A stretch of DNA of 64,000 nt from CAYGVT01 sp964353355. Lineage in GTDB: Archaea; Thermoplasmatota; DTKX01; GCA-020343715. The stretch covers positions 1 to 64,000 of the forward strand of contig CAYGVT010000066.1 of NCBI GenBank assembly GCA_964353355.1. Reading direction: 5' to 3'. Position numbers and translations under genes: made by a program. The first letter of the stretch is position 1. Each line of letters opens with the position of its first letter. The notes beneath the pieces were generated by a model that was not told the DNA's origin, did not search any database, and worked only from the letters and a program-made list of their open reading frames with translations. This document shows positions 25,748 to 33,959 of this stretch, in pieces.

Positions 25748-26428
25748 ATGGACGAGGACTTCCGCGAGAAGATAGCGGGGGAGATAGTGCTCTCCAGCGA
25801 GCCCGGCAAGACGCTGCGCAAGTGGAGGCTTATCTTCGGCGTGTCCCAGAAGGAGCTCGCGGCCGAGATGGGCATCTCCCACAGCGTCGTGAGCGACTAC
25901 GAGGGGGGGCGCAGGAGGTCCCCCACCATCGCCACCGTCCGCCGCGTGGTGGAGGCGCTCATCGACATCGACAAGCGACGCGGCTCGCCCACCATCTCCA
26001 AGCACCGCAGCCGCGGCGAGGGCCGCGCCGTGGTCAAGATGCGCGAGTTCCCCGTGGGGGTCACGTGCAAGCAGTTCGCGAAGACCATCAAGGGCCGCGT
26101 CGTCTGGGGCGAGGGGCGCATGGACCGCCAGCTCTACGGCTACACGCTGCTGGATTCGCTCAAGGTCATCACCTCGCTCACCTCGTTCGACTACGTGCAG
26201 ATCTACGGCTGGAGCTCGGAGCGCGCGCTCATCTTCATGGGCGTGGAGTACGGCCGCAGCCCCATGGTGGCCATCCGCGCCCACCCGCTCAAGCCGGGCA
26301 TGGTCGTCTACTGGCGGCCGAAGAACGTGGACGCCCTCGCCGTCAAGCTCGCGCAGATCGAGGGCATCCCGCTGGTCACCACCGAGATGGAGCTGGAGCC
26401 CATGCTCGAATCACTGGCGGAGCTCTAG
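25748..26428 (+). CDS. XRE-family regulator upstream of the HMG-CoA synthase operon
   Basis: The 226-residue protein has a Cro/C1-type helix-turn-helix at about residues 20-62 (LIFGVSQKELAAEMGISHSV, then VSDYEGGRRRSP). A conserved C-terminal domain follows from about residue 95 (FPVGVTCKQFAKTIKGRVVW to the end), with a strand-rich pattern and FDYVQIYGWSSERALIFMGV. It looks like the archaeal COG1709 group, often found next to HMG-CoA synthase. It may sense an isoprenoid or acyl-CoA intermediate through the C-terminal domain, though no ligand site is identified. The ATG at 25748 follows a strong TATA box by about 28 bases. The HMG-CoA synthase gene follows within 21 bases of the stop. Confidence 0.85.
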   Translation: MDEDFREKIAGEIVLSSEPGKTLRKWRLIFGVSQKELAAEMGISHSVVSDYEGGRRRSPTIATVRRVVEALIDIDKRRGSPTISKHRSRGEGRAVVKMREFPVGVTCKQFAKTIKGRVVWGEGRMDRQLYGYTLLDSLKVITSLTSFDYVQIYGWSSERALIFMGVEYGRSPMVAIRAHPLKPGMVVYWRPKNVDALAVKLAQIEGIPLVTTEMELEPMLESLAEL

Positions 26429-26449
26429 ATGGGCAAGGGGGGCAGGTCG

Positions 26450-27505
26450 ATGGACGTAGGTTTCCTGAGCTACGGCATCTGGGTCCCGCGCCACCGCATC
26501 TCGACCGAGGAGATCGCCCGCGTCTGGGGCAAGGACGGTAAGGCGATGGCCGCCGGGCTCGGCGTGAGCAGCAAGTCCGTGCCCGCGGTCGACGAGGACG
26601 TCATCACGATGTCCGTGGAGGCCGCGGAGATGGCCATGAGGCGGTCAGGCATCGGGCCCAAGGACGTGGGCGCCGTCTACGTGGGCTCCGAGTCGCACCC
26701 CTACGCCGTGAAGCCCACGGCCACGGTCGTGGCCGAGGCCATCGGCTCGACACCTGACCTGACGGCGGCCGACTACGAGTTCGCGTGCAAGGCGGGGACG
26801 GCGGCCTTCCAGACGTGCATGGGCCTGGTCAGGTCCGAGATGGTCAAGGCGGGCATGGCCATCGGCGCGGACACCTCCCAGGGCGCGCCGGGGGACGCGC
26901 TGGAGTACTCCGCGTCAGCGGGCGCGGCCGCCTACCTCATCGGCTCCGGCGAGGGCGTCATCGCGCGCATCGACCACACGCTGAGCTACACCACAGACAC
27001 GCCCGACTTCTGGCGTCGCGAGGGCCAGATGTACCCGTCGCACGGGGGCCGGTTCACGGGCGTGCCCGCGTACTTCAAGCACGTGGTCACGTGCGGGAAG
27101 AACATGCTCGCGCGCGCCGGCACGACCGCCAAGGACTACGACCACGTCGTGCTGCACCAGCCCAACGGCAAGTTCCCCGTGCGGGCGGCCAAGATGCTGG
27201 GGTTCCCGCCCGAGAAGGTGGAGCGGGGGCTGCTCACACCGCGCATCGGCAACACCTACAGCGCGGCCGTGCCGCTGGGGCTCGCGAACATCCTCGACGC
27301 CGCGCGGCCGGGCGAGCGCATCCTCGTGGTGTCCTACGGCTCGGGCGCCGGCTCGGACGCGTTCGACATCACGGTCACGGACGCGATGGCGCGCTACCAG
27401 CGCAACGCGGACGACCTCGTGGAGACGCGCATAGCCTACCACAAGTTCATCGACTACGCGACCTACGCCAAGTTCCGCGGCAAGATACAGATGGGGAGGG
27501 GATGA
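26450..27505 (+). CDS. Hydroxymethylglutaryl-CoA synthase (archaeal)
   Basis: The 351-residue protein is the archaeal HMG-CoA synthase. The catalytic Cys113 is in YEFACKAGTAAFQ, the His in VVLHQPNGKFP (His236), and SHPYAVKPTATVVAEAIG is typical. It condenses acetyl-CoA with acetoacetyl-CoA to HMG-CoA, the second step of the mevalonate route to archaeal lipids. In archaea it forms a complex with the thiolase and the DUF35 protein encoded next, which channels acetoacetyl-CoA. ATG 26450 is preferred over ATG 26429 because AAGGGGGGCAGG lies just upstream and MDVGFLSYGIWVPRHRI is the family N-terminus. The operon HMGCS-thiolase-DUF35 is intact and tightly spaced. Confidence 0.95.
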   Translation: MDVGFLSYGIWVPRHRISTEEIARVWGKDGKAMAAGLGVSSKSVPAVDEDVITMSVEAAEMAMRRSGIGPKDVGAVYVGSESHPYAVKPTATVVAEAIGSTPDLTAADYEFACKAGTAAFQTCMGLVRSEMVKAGMAIGADTSQGAPGDALEYSASAGAAAYLIGSGEGVIARIDHTLSYTTDTPDFWRREGQMYPSHGGRFTGVPAYFKHVVTCGKNMLARAGTTAKDYDHVVLHQPNGKFPVRAAKMLGFPPEKVERGLLTPRIGNTYSAAVPLGLANILDAARPGERILVVSYGSGAGSDAFDITVTDAMARYQRNADDLVETRIAYHKFIDYATYAKFRGKIQMGRG

Positions 27506-27506
27506 C

Positions 27507-28676
27507 GTGCGCGAGGTCGCCATCGTCGGGGCGGGCGTGACGCAGTTCGGGGAGCTGTGGGAGCGCTCGCTGCGCGACATAGGGCTCGAGAGCGGCATGC
27601 TCGCGCTCATGGACGCGGGCCTCGAGACCGAGGACGTCGAGGCCCTCTACCTCGGCAACATGTCCGCGGGCAGGTTCATCCAGCAGGAGCACATCGGCGC
27701 GCTCATCGCGGACCACTCGGGCCTCGCGGACCGAGGCGTGCCCGCCACGCGCGTCGAGGCGGGCGGGGCCTCGGGGGGCCTGGCGCTGCATCAGGCCTAC
27801 CTCGCCGTCGCGTCCGGCCTCCACGACGTGGTCATGGTGGGCGGCGCGGAGAAGATGACCGACGTGTCCGACCAGGACGCCGAGGAGACCACCGGCTTCG
27901 CGGCCGACCAGGAGTGGGAGGTGTTCTTCGGGGCGACCCTCGCGTCGCTCTACGCGCTGGTCGCGCGCCGCCACATGCACCTCCACGGCACGACGAGCGA
28001 GCAGCTGGCGGCCGTGGCGGTCAAGAACCACGCGCACGGGGCGGCCAACCCCAAGGCCCAGTTCCAGTCGCGCATCACCATCGAGGACGTGCTTCGCGCG
28101 AGTCGCGTGGCCGAGCCCCTTGGCGTCTACGACTGCGCGCCCCTGACGGACGGTGGCGCGGCCGTGGTGCTAACCACGCCCGACCGCGCCCGCGAGCTCG
28201 GGAGGCCTTCAATCGTCATCCGCGGCTCCGCCCAGGCGTCCGACACGCTCGCCCTCCACGACCGGTGGTCGCTCACGGAGCAGCGCGCGACGCGCATCGC
28301 GGCCGAGCGCGCGCTCAAGCAGGCGGGCATGTCGCTCTCGGACGTGGACGTGGCCGAGCTCAACGACGCGTTCACCATCGCCGAGGTCGTCGCGCTCGAG
28401 GAGATCGGGTTCGCCAAGCGCGGTGAGGGGGGCCGGTGCGCGCCCGAGGGCCGCACCGCGCTCGGCGGCGAGCTGCCCGTGAACACGTCGGGCGGGCTCA
28501 AGGCCCGCGGCAACCCCTGGGGCGCGACCGGCATCGCGCAGGTGGTGGAGCTCTTCGACCAGCTGGTGGGCCGCGCCAGGGGCAGGCAGGTCGACGGCGC
28601 GCGCGTGGGATTGGCCCACAACGTGGGGGGGACAGGCGCGACCGTCGTCGTGCACGTGCTGGAGGCGGTCCGATGA
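27507..28676 (+). CDS. Archaeal thiolase (acetoacetyl-CoA), catalytic Cys and His replaced
   Basis: The 389-residue protein has the archaeal SCP-x-type thiolase fold, with REVAIVGAGVTQFGE at the start, MVGGAEKMTDVS, AELNDAFTIAE, NTSGGLKARGNP and HNVGGTGATVV. In the usual nucleophile motif EAACASGG the Cys is replaced: the sequence reads RVEAGGASGG, so Gly87. The usual GHP motif with the catalytic His reads GNPWGATG (Asn336). Two catalytic residues are therefore absent, although the gene sits in the standard HMGCS-thiolase-DUF35 operon. Either this lineage uses a different acetoacetyl-CoA source and keeps the protein as scaffold, or I have misaligned a lineage-specific variant. GTG 27507 lies two bases after the stop of HMG-CoA synthase. 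Confidence 0.85.
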   Translation: MREVAIVGAGVTQFGELWERSLRDIGLESGMLALMDAGLETEDVEALYLGNMSAGRFIQQEHIGALIADHSGLADRGVPATRVEAGGASGGLALHQAYLAVASGLHDVVMVGGAEKMTDVSDQDAEETTGFAADQEWEVFFGATLASLYALVARRHMHLHGTTSEQLAAVAVKNHAHGAANPKAQFQSRITIEDVLRASRVAEPLGVYDCAPLTDGGAAVVLTTPDRARELGRPSIVIRGSAQASDTLALHDRWSLTEQRATRIAAERALKQAGMSLSDVDVAELNDAFTIAEVVALEEIGFAKRGEGGRCAPEGRTALGGELPVNTSGGLKARGNPWGATGIAQVVELFDQLVGRARGRQVDGARVGLAHNVGGTGATVVVHVLEAVR

Positions 28677-29119
28677 CCGGCGTGAGGTTCTGGCGCGAGT
28701 TCGCCTCGCGCTACCGCATGCTCGCGACGAGGTGCCCGCTGTGCGGGCTGGTCTACTTCCCCCCGCGGGACGTGTGCCGCAAGTGCCGGCGCGCCTCCGT
28801 CGGGAGGATGGAGCGCGTGCCCATGCCCCGCATCGGCAAGGTGATGACCTGCACCGTCGTGCACCAGGGGCAGAAGGGCTTCGAGGACCAGGTGCCCTAC
28901 GTCCTTGCCATCGTGGAGTTCGAGGGCGGCGTCACCGTGATGGGGCAGGTCGTGGACTGCGACACGTGCGACGTGGGCATCGGCATGGAGGTCAAGCCCG
29001 TGTTCCGCCGCATCCGCGAGGAGGGCGAGGCCGGGGTCATCCACTACGGCTACAAGTTCGCGCCGACCTGCTACCCCGTCTGCGCCGTCGACGAGGAAGT
29101 TACCGAGCGGAAGGACTGA
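28673..29119 (+). CDS. DUF35 OB-fold acyl-CoA-associated zinc protein
   Basis: The 148-residue protein has a rubredoxin-like zinc ribbon (CPLC at 21-24, CRKC at 35-38) and an OB-fold (KVMTCTVVHQG, YVLAIVEFEGGVTVMGQVVD). In the known archaeal complex this protein bridges thiolase and HMG-CoA synthase and shares a CoA-binding channel, passing acetoacetyl-CoA without release. The ATG overlaps the thiolase stop (ATGA), so all three proteins are made in step. It has a longer C-terminal tail than the minimal fold. Confidence 0.92.
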   Translation: MTGVRFWREFASRYRMLATRCPLCGLVYFPPRDVCRKCRRASVGRMERVPMPRIGKVMTCTVVHQGQKGFEDQVPYVLAIVEFEGGVTVMGQVVDCDTCDVGIGMEVKPVFRRIREEGEAGVIHYGYKFAPTCYPVCAVDEEVTERKD

Positions 29120-29129
29120 GGCGGGGGCG

Positions 29130-29459
29130 TCACAGCTTGCCGTCCTTGGCCTTCTTCTGCAGCCGCTTGGAACGCTCCTTGGCCGTGAAGCCTGTGGCGG
29201 CCTCCAGGAACGTGTTCCACCGCCTGATGGTCTCGGCTGCGACCTCGGGGTTCGCCCCCTTGTCGGTCTCCGAGAGGACCTCGAACCGGTCCTTGGAGAC
29301 GAGCTTGGCGCGGATGGAAGTGATGGCCCCGTAGGACGTCGTGAGCCAGCCGTCGGGCGTCTGCTCGACGCTGCCACCGAAGTGCTGCTCCAGCAGCCCC
29401 CGCAGCCCGTCCCCTTCGACGTTCTTGTAATGGCCCCGCTTGATGTCATGCACGACCAT
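29130..29459 (-). CDS. Conserved archaeal protein (DUF5611-like), function unknown
   Basis: The 109-residue protein is basic at its end (KERSKRLQKKAKDGKL) and has a compact pattern: MVVHDIKRGHYKNVEGDGLR, then TSYGAITSIRAKLVSKDRFE and a helix RRWNTFLEAATGF. It resembles the DUF5611 proteins of Thermoplasmata and methanogens from memory, which I cannot confirm. There is no signal peptide or transmembrane helix. It is convergent with the DUF35 gene (10 bases apart) and divergent from the small zinc protein that follows. Confidence 0.7.
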   Translation of the reverse strand: MVVHDIKRGHYKNVEGDGLRGLLEQHFGGSVEQTPDGWLTTSYGAITSIRAKLVSKDRFEVLSETDKGANPEVAAETIRRWNTFLEAATGFTAKERSKRLQKKAKDGKL

Positions 29460-29520
29460 GGTCTCCCACCGCCTGCGCAGGGTTCAATTACCTGCACCTA
29501 CAATATTCTTGCGGAGGACC

Positions 29521-29727
29521 ATGCGGCTCGTGCGACCGTGCGCAGTCTGCGGGCGGCCGACGCCATCTTCCTGCCACATGTGCGGTGTGCCGGTCTGCCA
29601 CAATTGTGCCGTGCCGCGGAGGCCCGGTCAGGTCCTGTGCCCGAGCTGCTCCGCTGGACGTGCAGGTGGCGATGACGCGGTGCCCCAAGGCCCTGATGGG
29701 CACGAGGGGCCCAGGACGATGGGATAG
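29521..29727 (+). CDS. Small zinc-binding protein with four CxxC-type knuckles
   Basis: The 68-residue protein has cysteines at 7, 10, 18, 21, 26, 29, 40 and 43, giving CAVC, CHMC, CHNC and CPSC. The spacing fits two interleaved zinc sites like a HIT or B-box finger. The remaining tail is Gly/Pro-rich. GCGGAGG lies just upstream of the ATG. Function unknown; a nucleic-acid or protein-protein adaptor is likely. It is convergent with the TPR gene, whose stop is one base away. Confidence 0.7.
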   Translation: MRLVRPCAVCGRPTPSSCHMCGVPVCHNCAVPRRPGQVLCPSCSAGRAGGDDAVPQGPDGHEGPRTMG

Positions 29728-29728
29728 C

Positions 29729-30223
29729 TCACGCGCCCTTGAGCAGGCGGGCCGCCTCGGCCTCCTGCAGCCTCATGGCACGCAGCACGTAGCGCAGCGC
29801 CTTGCGTCCGATGTCGTCGCGCATCTGCTGCGGCAAGTCGTCCAACTTCTCCTTGCGCGCGCGGTAGAGCTCCAGCCCGAACTCGTTCCAGTACAGGTAG
29901 GCGCTGTCGGGGTCCAGCTCCGCGGACTTGTTGTAGCTCTGCTCCGCGAGCTCGAAGTGGCCCGCCTCGATGGCGAATGCGCCCAGGCGCGAGTGGAAGA
30001 ACGGGTTGTCGGGCGCGAGCTCGCACGCGCGCTTGTAGTCGGCGATGACCTCCTCGACGGGGACCTTGGGGACTCCCAGGGCGGATTCGGCCTTGCCGAA
30101 GTGGGCCTCGGCCGACTTGGGGTCGAGCTTGACGGCCTTCTTGAACCGGGCCATCGCCCCCTCGAAGTCCGCATCCGCGAGCTTCCTCTCACCCGCCTCG
30201 ATCTCCTTGAGCGCCTCGTCCAT
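29729..30223 (-). CDS. TPR-repeat protein
   Basis: The 164-residue protein is made of tetratricopeptide repeats: EGAMARFKKAVKLDPKSAEA, YKRACELAPDNPFFHSRLGA and ELAEQSYNKSAELDPDSAYL each show the W/L-G-Y/F-A-P spacing of the motif. A C-terminal helix (GRKALRYVLRAMRLQEAEA) caps the array. It is soluble and cytoplasmic and presumably scaffolds a partner not identifiable from context. The TATA-like TTTAAGAG on the minus strand, near 30281, could drive it. Confidence 0.82.
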   Translation of the reverse strand: MDEALKEIEAGERKLADADFEGAMARFKKAVKLDPKSAEAHFGKAESALGVPKVPVEEVIADYKRACELAPDNPFFHSRLGAFAIEAGHFELAEQSYNKSAELDPDSAYLYWNEFGLELYRARKEKLDDLPQQMRDDIGRKALRYVLRAMRLQEAEAARLLKGA

Positions 30224-30448
30224 GGGTCATCACCTGTCCGTCGGTTGCTTGGGATTCCTACATACGTTTCGGCCCGCTCTTAAACCTTTGGTTTCGTTTG
30301 ACACGGGAGCGAATGATGGTGCGTCCGTTCCTCTCCTCCCCCCCCCGCACCGGCCGCGGACGGGAGGGGGACCCGTCAACGGGACACGGCGGCTGCGCGG
30401 GGGTCGGGTGCAAACTTGAAGTATGCGTCGCGCCCCTTGTCGTTGGCG

Positions 30449-31156
30449 ATGTTCGCCGACCGCGACGACGCGGGCCGCGCTCTCGGCGTCGCGCTGCGCG
30501 CGAGGCCGTGGGCGCGCCCCGATGCCCGTCCGCTCGTGCTCGCCATCCCGCGCGGGGGCGTCCCCGTGGCCTACCACGCCGCGAGGGCGCTCGGGGCGCA
30601 GCTTGACCTGGTGGTGCCGAGGAAGCTACAGATACCGTGGGAGCCCGAGGCCGGGTTCGGGGCCGTGACCTCCGACGGCACGGTCACCCTCAACGAGCAA
30701 CTGGTCGCGCGGCTGCGCCTCACGCGAGAGGAGGTGGGCAAGCTCGCGGCGAGGACGGTCGAGGAGGCAAAGCGGAGGGAGACGGAGTTCCGCGGCGACG
30801 CGCCTCCGCCCGACGTCCGCGGCCGCGCGGTCGTCGTCGTGGACGACGGTATCGCCTCCGGCTTCACGATGGTCGCCGCGCTGCGGTCGCTGCGCGCGCG
30901 CGGCGCCCACACGCTCGCGGTGGGCGCGCCGTGCGCGCCCGCGGATTCCATCGACCGGGTCTCGCCCAACGCCGACGACGTGACCGTGCTCGAGGTCGAC
31001 CGCGGCTGGTCCTTCGCGGTGGCCTCGCACTACGATCGGTGGTGGGACCTCGACGACGGAGAGGTCCACACATACCTGCACCGCGCGCGCGACGAGGGCC
31101 TCTTCAGCCCTGGCGCCGTCTTCCTAGGGTCGCCAGACCAGTCCAGAAATCATTAA
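30449..31156 (+). CDS. Phosphoribosyltransferase-domain protein
   Basis: The 235-residue protein is a type I phosphoribosyltransferase. The PRPP loop is VVVVDDGIASGFTM, and LAIPRGGVPVAYHAARALGA is a typical substrate-hood segment. Proteins with this layout (MFxDRxDAGRxLA) are widespread and usually called phosphoribosyltransferase; some are fused to or act with dienelactone hydrolases. Substrate unknown. The start is uncertain: ATG 30449 matches the family start, but TTG codons at 30416, 30434 and 30440 are in frame. The promoter area upstream (30224-30448) shows no clear signal. It is followed by a surface-protein gene with its own TATA box. Confidence 0.8.
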   Translation: MFADRDDAGRALGVALRARPWARPDARPLVLAIPRGGVPVAYHAARALGAQLDLVVPRKLQIPWEPEAGFGAVTSDGTVTLNEQLVARLRLTREEVGKLAARTVEEAKRRETEFRGDAPPPDVRGRAVVVVDDGIASGFTMVAALRSLRARGAHTLAVGAPCAPADSIDRVSPNADDVTVLEVDRGWSFAVASHYDRWWDLDDGEVHTYLHRARDEGLFSPGAVFLGSPDQSRNH

Positions 31157-31160
31157 TACC
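31153..31160 (+). promoter_or_regulatory. TATA box of the surface protein gene
   Basis: ATTAATAC-type element (about 31153-31160), some 26 bases before ATG 31182, so a leaderless message is likely. Confidence 0.5.
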
Positions 31161-31181
31161 GCGATGGCCCTTTTGAATGCC

Positions 31182-33908
31182 ATGGGACGGCTGGCCATCC
31201 GCGCGGCGCTGGTCGCTGGCGCGCTCCTCCTCGTGGCGCTGGCACAGGCCGCGCCGCCGGCCTCAGCGGACCGCGGGCCCGAGGACCTCGCGCTCTCTGG
31301 CACGGTGCGCACGGGGGACGGGCTGTCCTTCGTGAGGTCGGCGAGCGTGACGATGCAGGTCTACGACGGCGCTCGCACGGCCGCGAACTTGACCTTCACG
31401 GGGCTACTGGTCTCCGGCGACGACGGCACCTTCGCCTTCACGGTGCCGGCGGCGGACTGGGACAGGGACCACAACGCGACGCTCCTGGCCTCATATCCCC
31501 TCGTGGGGGCCTCGGGGCAATCCGACTTCGCGCTCAGCGGCGCCACGGCGCAGCTGCGCGACGTGTCCCTCGGGTGGAACCGCACGCTGGGCATGGGCAT
31601 CGTCCTGGAGCGCACCCGCGTCGCGACCGCCCGCGACGCCCAGGCCACCTTCGTCATCAACGTCACCAACTCGGGAAACGACACCGACGCGGTGCTGCTG
31701 CAGGCGCTGCCCGGGGACGCGGGCGTCACGGCCCAGTTCAGCCCCCGCGAGCGCGTCGAGCTCGCCCCCGGCAGGTCGCAGCTGGTGAGCCTCCTCGTGG
31801 AGGGCGACGGCCAGGGCGCTGGCGACCACGGTGTGCTCCTGAGCTGGAGCTCCGAGTGGTTCACCGCGGAGACCGGTCAGGTCGACCTGGTGTGGGAGGT
31901 CGTGCCCGAGGTGCTCCTGTCTGTGTCGGGGACCGGCATCTCATGGTGGCCGGACCCGCTCTACGACGGCGACGCGGCCCTGCTCAACTGCACAGTCGCC
32001 AACGGCGGTCGCGACCTCGCGCAGGGCGCGAACGTCACCGTCGTCCTCACCCACCCGACCATTGGGGAGGTGCTGCGCGACCGCGTGAGGCTGGACGTGC
32101 CCGCGCTCGGCGCCATGGTCGCCAGCTTCCCCTGGACAGCCGTATACTCCCTGCAGGCGTACGCACTGCGGTTCGAGGTCGAGCACCCCCTCGACGCAGG
32201 CCACGACGATGACACGGCCGAGGTACCTCTGCCGGTAGGCGTGCGCAACATGGCGCCCACGGTCGCGTTCATCTCGCCCGCGGAGGGTGCGCGCCTCATC
32301 GGCATCGTCACGGTGCGTCTCTCCGTCACCGACCCCGACGGCGCGTCGGGCGCCACGGGGGCCTTCGTCCGCATCGACGGCGGCGCGTGGTCACCGCTTG
32401 CGCTCCCGAGCCCCTCCTACCGGTGGGAGACGACGACAGTCGTGGACGGCTGGCACACGCTCGAGGCCTACGCCACCGACAAGTACTCCGCCTCCGACAT
32501 CGTGTCCATCACGGTCAAGGTGGAGAACGAGGGCCCCAACGGGCCCCCGGCCGTCCTCGTCGAGGCGCCAGTGGAGGGCGACGTGTTCGCCTCCCTGCTG
32601 TGGGCCAAGGGAACGTCCTACGACCCTGACCCGTCCGATGCGGTCGAGCGCGTCGAGGCGCGCATCGACGACGGCGCGTGGGCGGCCGCGGACGGCACGG
32701 CCCACTGGACGTACGAGGCCGACTGCTCCGGCCTCGCGGCGGGCGCGCACGAGCTTTGGGTGCGCGCGTTCGACGGCATCGACACGTCCTCGCCCGTGCG
32801 TGTCAACTTCACCGTGACCAAGCAGGGCGCGACCGCCCTGGTCCTGGACTTCCATGTGTTCCCGGTCTCCTCCCTGCCGGGCGAGCTCGTCGAGCTGCGC
32901 GGCTCGGTCAGGTACAGTAACGGCGTGCGCGCACGCGCCGCAGAGGTCCACCTCTCGGGGCAGGGCGTGCTGGCGGACAGGTCCGTCACCGCCGACGTGC
33001 GAGGGGAGTTCACCGATACAATCACCGCGCCAGCGGACGCGGGAGTCTACACCTACAGAGCGCAGGCCTCGGACGGGATGGGCATGTCCAAGTCCGGGGA
33101 GGCGAACCTCACGGTCATCAGGCCCGTCTCGCCGGACCTCATGGTGGCCTCCATCGTCCTCGAGGGCGAGCTCCGGGCGGTGGGCGTCAACATCACCGTC
33201 GGGGTCGAGGTCCGCAACCTAGGCACGGGCCAGGCCGAGTGCAACCTCACCGCGTGGGAGGGGGAGCCCGGCCAGGGCAGGCTCGTCGTCCGGCGGCTCA
33301 TCACGGTCTACGACGCGCTCAATGCGTCGTTCGAGTGGGAGCCCTCCGAGGCGGGCAGCGTCGTCCTCTGGGTCGCCTTGGAGGACGTGAGGCCCCTGGA
33401 CACGAACGCGAGCAACGACCGCCGCTCGGAGCCCGTCACGGTCCTCGACGTGCCCGACGTGGTGCTGCTCAGGGTCGTGCCCTCGAACCTGAGGCCCTAC
33501 GAGGAGCTCGCGATCACGATCTCGGCCGCGCTCGAGAACACGGGGGGCGTCAACGCCACCTGCGACGTCGAGCTGTTCCTGGACGACCTCAACGAATCGT
33601 CCCGTATCGGAATGAGCACGGACGTGCTGGTGCCCGCCGGCGGGAGCGGCTATGCCACGTTCGACTGGATGCCTGTGAAGGGCCACCACACCCTCTACGC
33701 GCGTGTGCGCAACGTGCACCCGGTCGAGGTGAGGACGGACAACAACGAGGGGTCCCAGGCCGTCGACGTGACGGGACCCTATGAGCCGGAGCCCAGGGAC
33801 GAGCAGGGGTTCCTGCCTGGCCCCTCCGCGGCGCTCGCCGTCGCGGCCGTCGCCGCCTGCGCGGCCGCCGTGCTGCTCGCCCGCTCGCCTCGACGCCGCC
33901 GACGGTGA
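31182..33908 (+). CDS. Large cell-surface protein with Ig-like/CARDB modules and C-terminal anchor
   Basis: The protein is 908 residues from ATG 31182 (six more from ATG 31164). A signal peptide (RLAIRAALVAGALLLVALAQ) is followed by repeated beta-sandwich modules: carboxypeptidase-regulatory-like at the start, NPCBM/CARDB-like in the middle and end (VAFISPAEGARLIGIVTVRL, LRVVPSNLRPYEELAITI). Several N-x-T/S sites suit N-glycosylation. The C-terminus ends with acidic PYEPEPRDEQ, FLPGPS, a hydrophobic helix and an RRRRR tail: this is the layout of the tripartite archaeosortase-type sorting signals. It is probably anchored in the S-layer or lipid. Function unknown, adhesion or binding inferred. 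Confidence 0.78.
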   Translation: MGRLAIRAALVAGALLLVALAQAAPPASADRGPEDLALSGTVRTGDGLSFVRSASVTMQVYDGARTAANLTFTGLLVSGDDGTFAFTVPAADWDRDHNATLLASYPLVGASGQSDFALSGATAQLRDVSLGWNRTLGMGIVLERTRVATARDAQATFVINVTNSGNDTDAVLLQALPGDAGVTAQFSPRERVELAPGRSQLVSLLVEGDGQGAGDHGVLLSWSSEWFTAETGQVDLVWEVVPEVLLSVSGTGISWWPDPLYDGDAALLNCTVANGGRDLAQGANVTVVLTHPTIGEVLRDRVRLDVPALGAMVASFPWTAVYSLQAYALRFEVEHPLDAGHDDDTAEVPLPVGVRNMAPTVAFISPAEGARLIGIVTVRLSVTDPDGASGATGAFVRIDGGAWSPLALPSPSYRWETTTVVDGWHTLEAYATDKYSASDIVSITVKVENEGPNGPPAVLVEAPVEGDVFASLLWAKGTSYDPDPSDAVERVEARIDDGAWAAADGTAHWTYEADCSGLAAGAHELWVRAFDGIDTSSPVRVNFTVTKQGATALVLDFHVFPVSSLPGELVELRGSVRYSNGVRARAAEVHLSGQGVLADRSVTADVRGEFTDTITAPADAGVYTYRAQASDGMGMSKSGEANLTVIRPVSPDLMVASIVLEGELRAVGVNITVGVEVRNLGTGQAECNLTAWEGEPGQGRLVVRRLITVYDALNASFEWEPSEAGSVVLWVALEDVRPLDTNASNDRRSEPVTVLDVPDVVLLRVVPSNLRPYEELAITISAALENTGGVNATCDVELFLDDLNESSRIGMSTDVLVPAGGSGYATFDWMPVKGHHTLYARVRNVHPVEVRTDNNEGSQAVDVTGPYEPEPRDEQGFLPGPSAALAVAAVAACAAAVLLARSPRRRRR

Positions 33909-33959
33909 CGGTGACCTCGCCGAATGGTTGATAACGGCCGCCAGCCATCCACGACCAGC

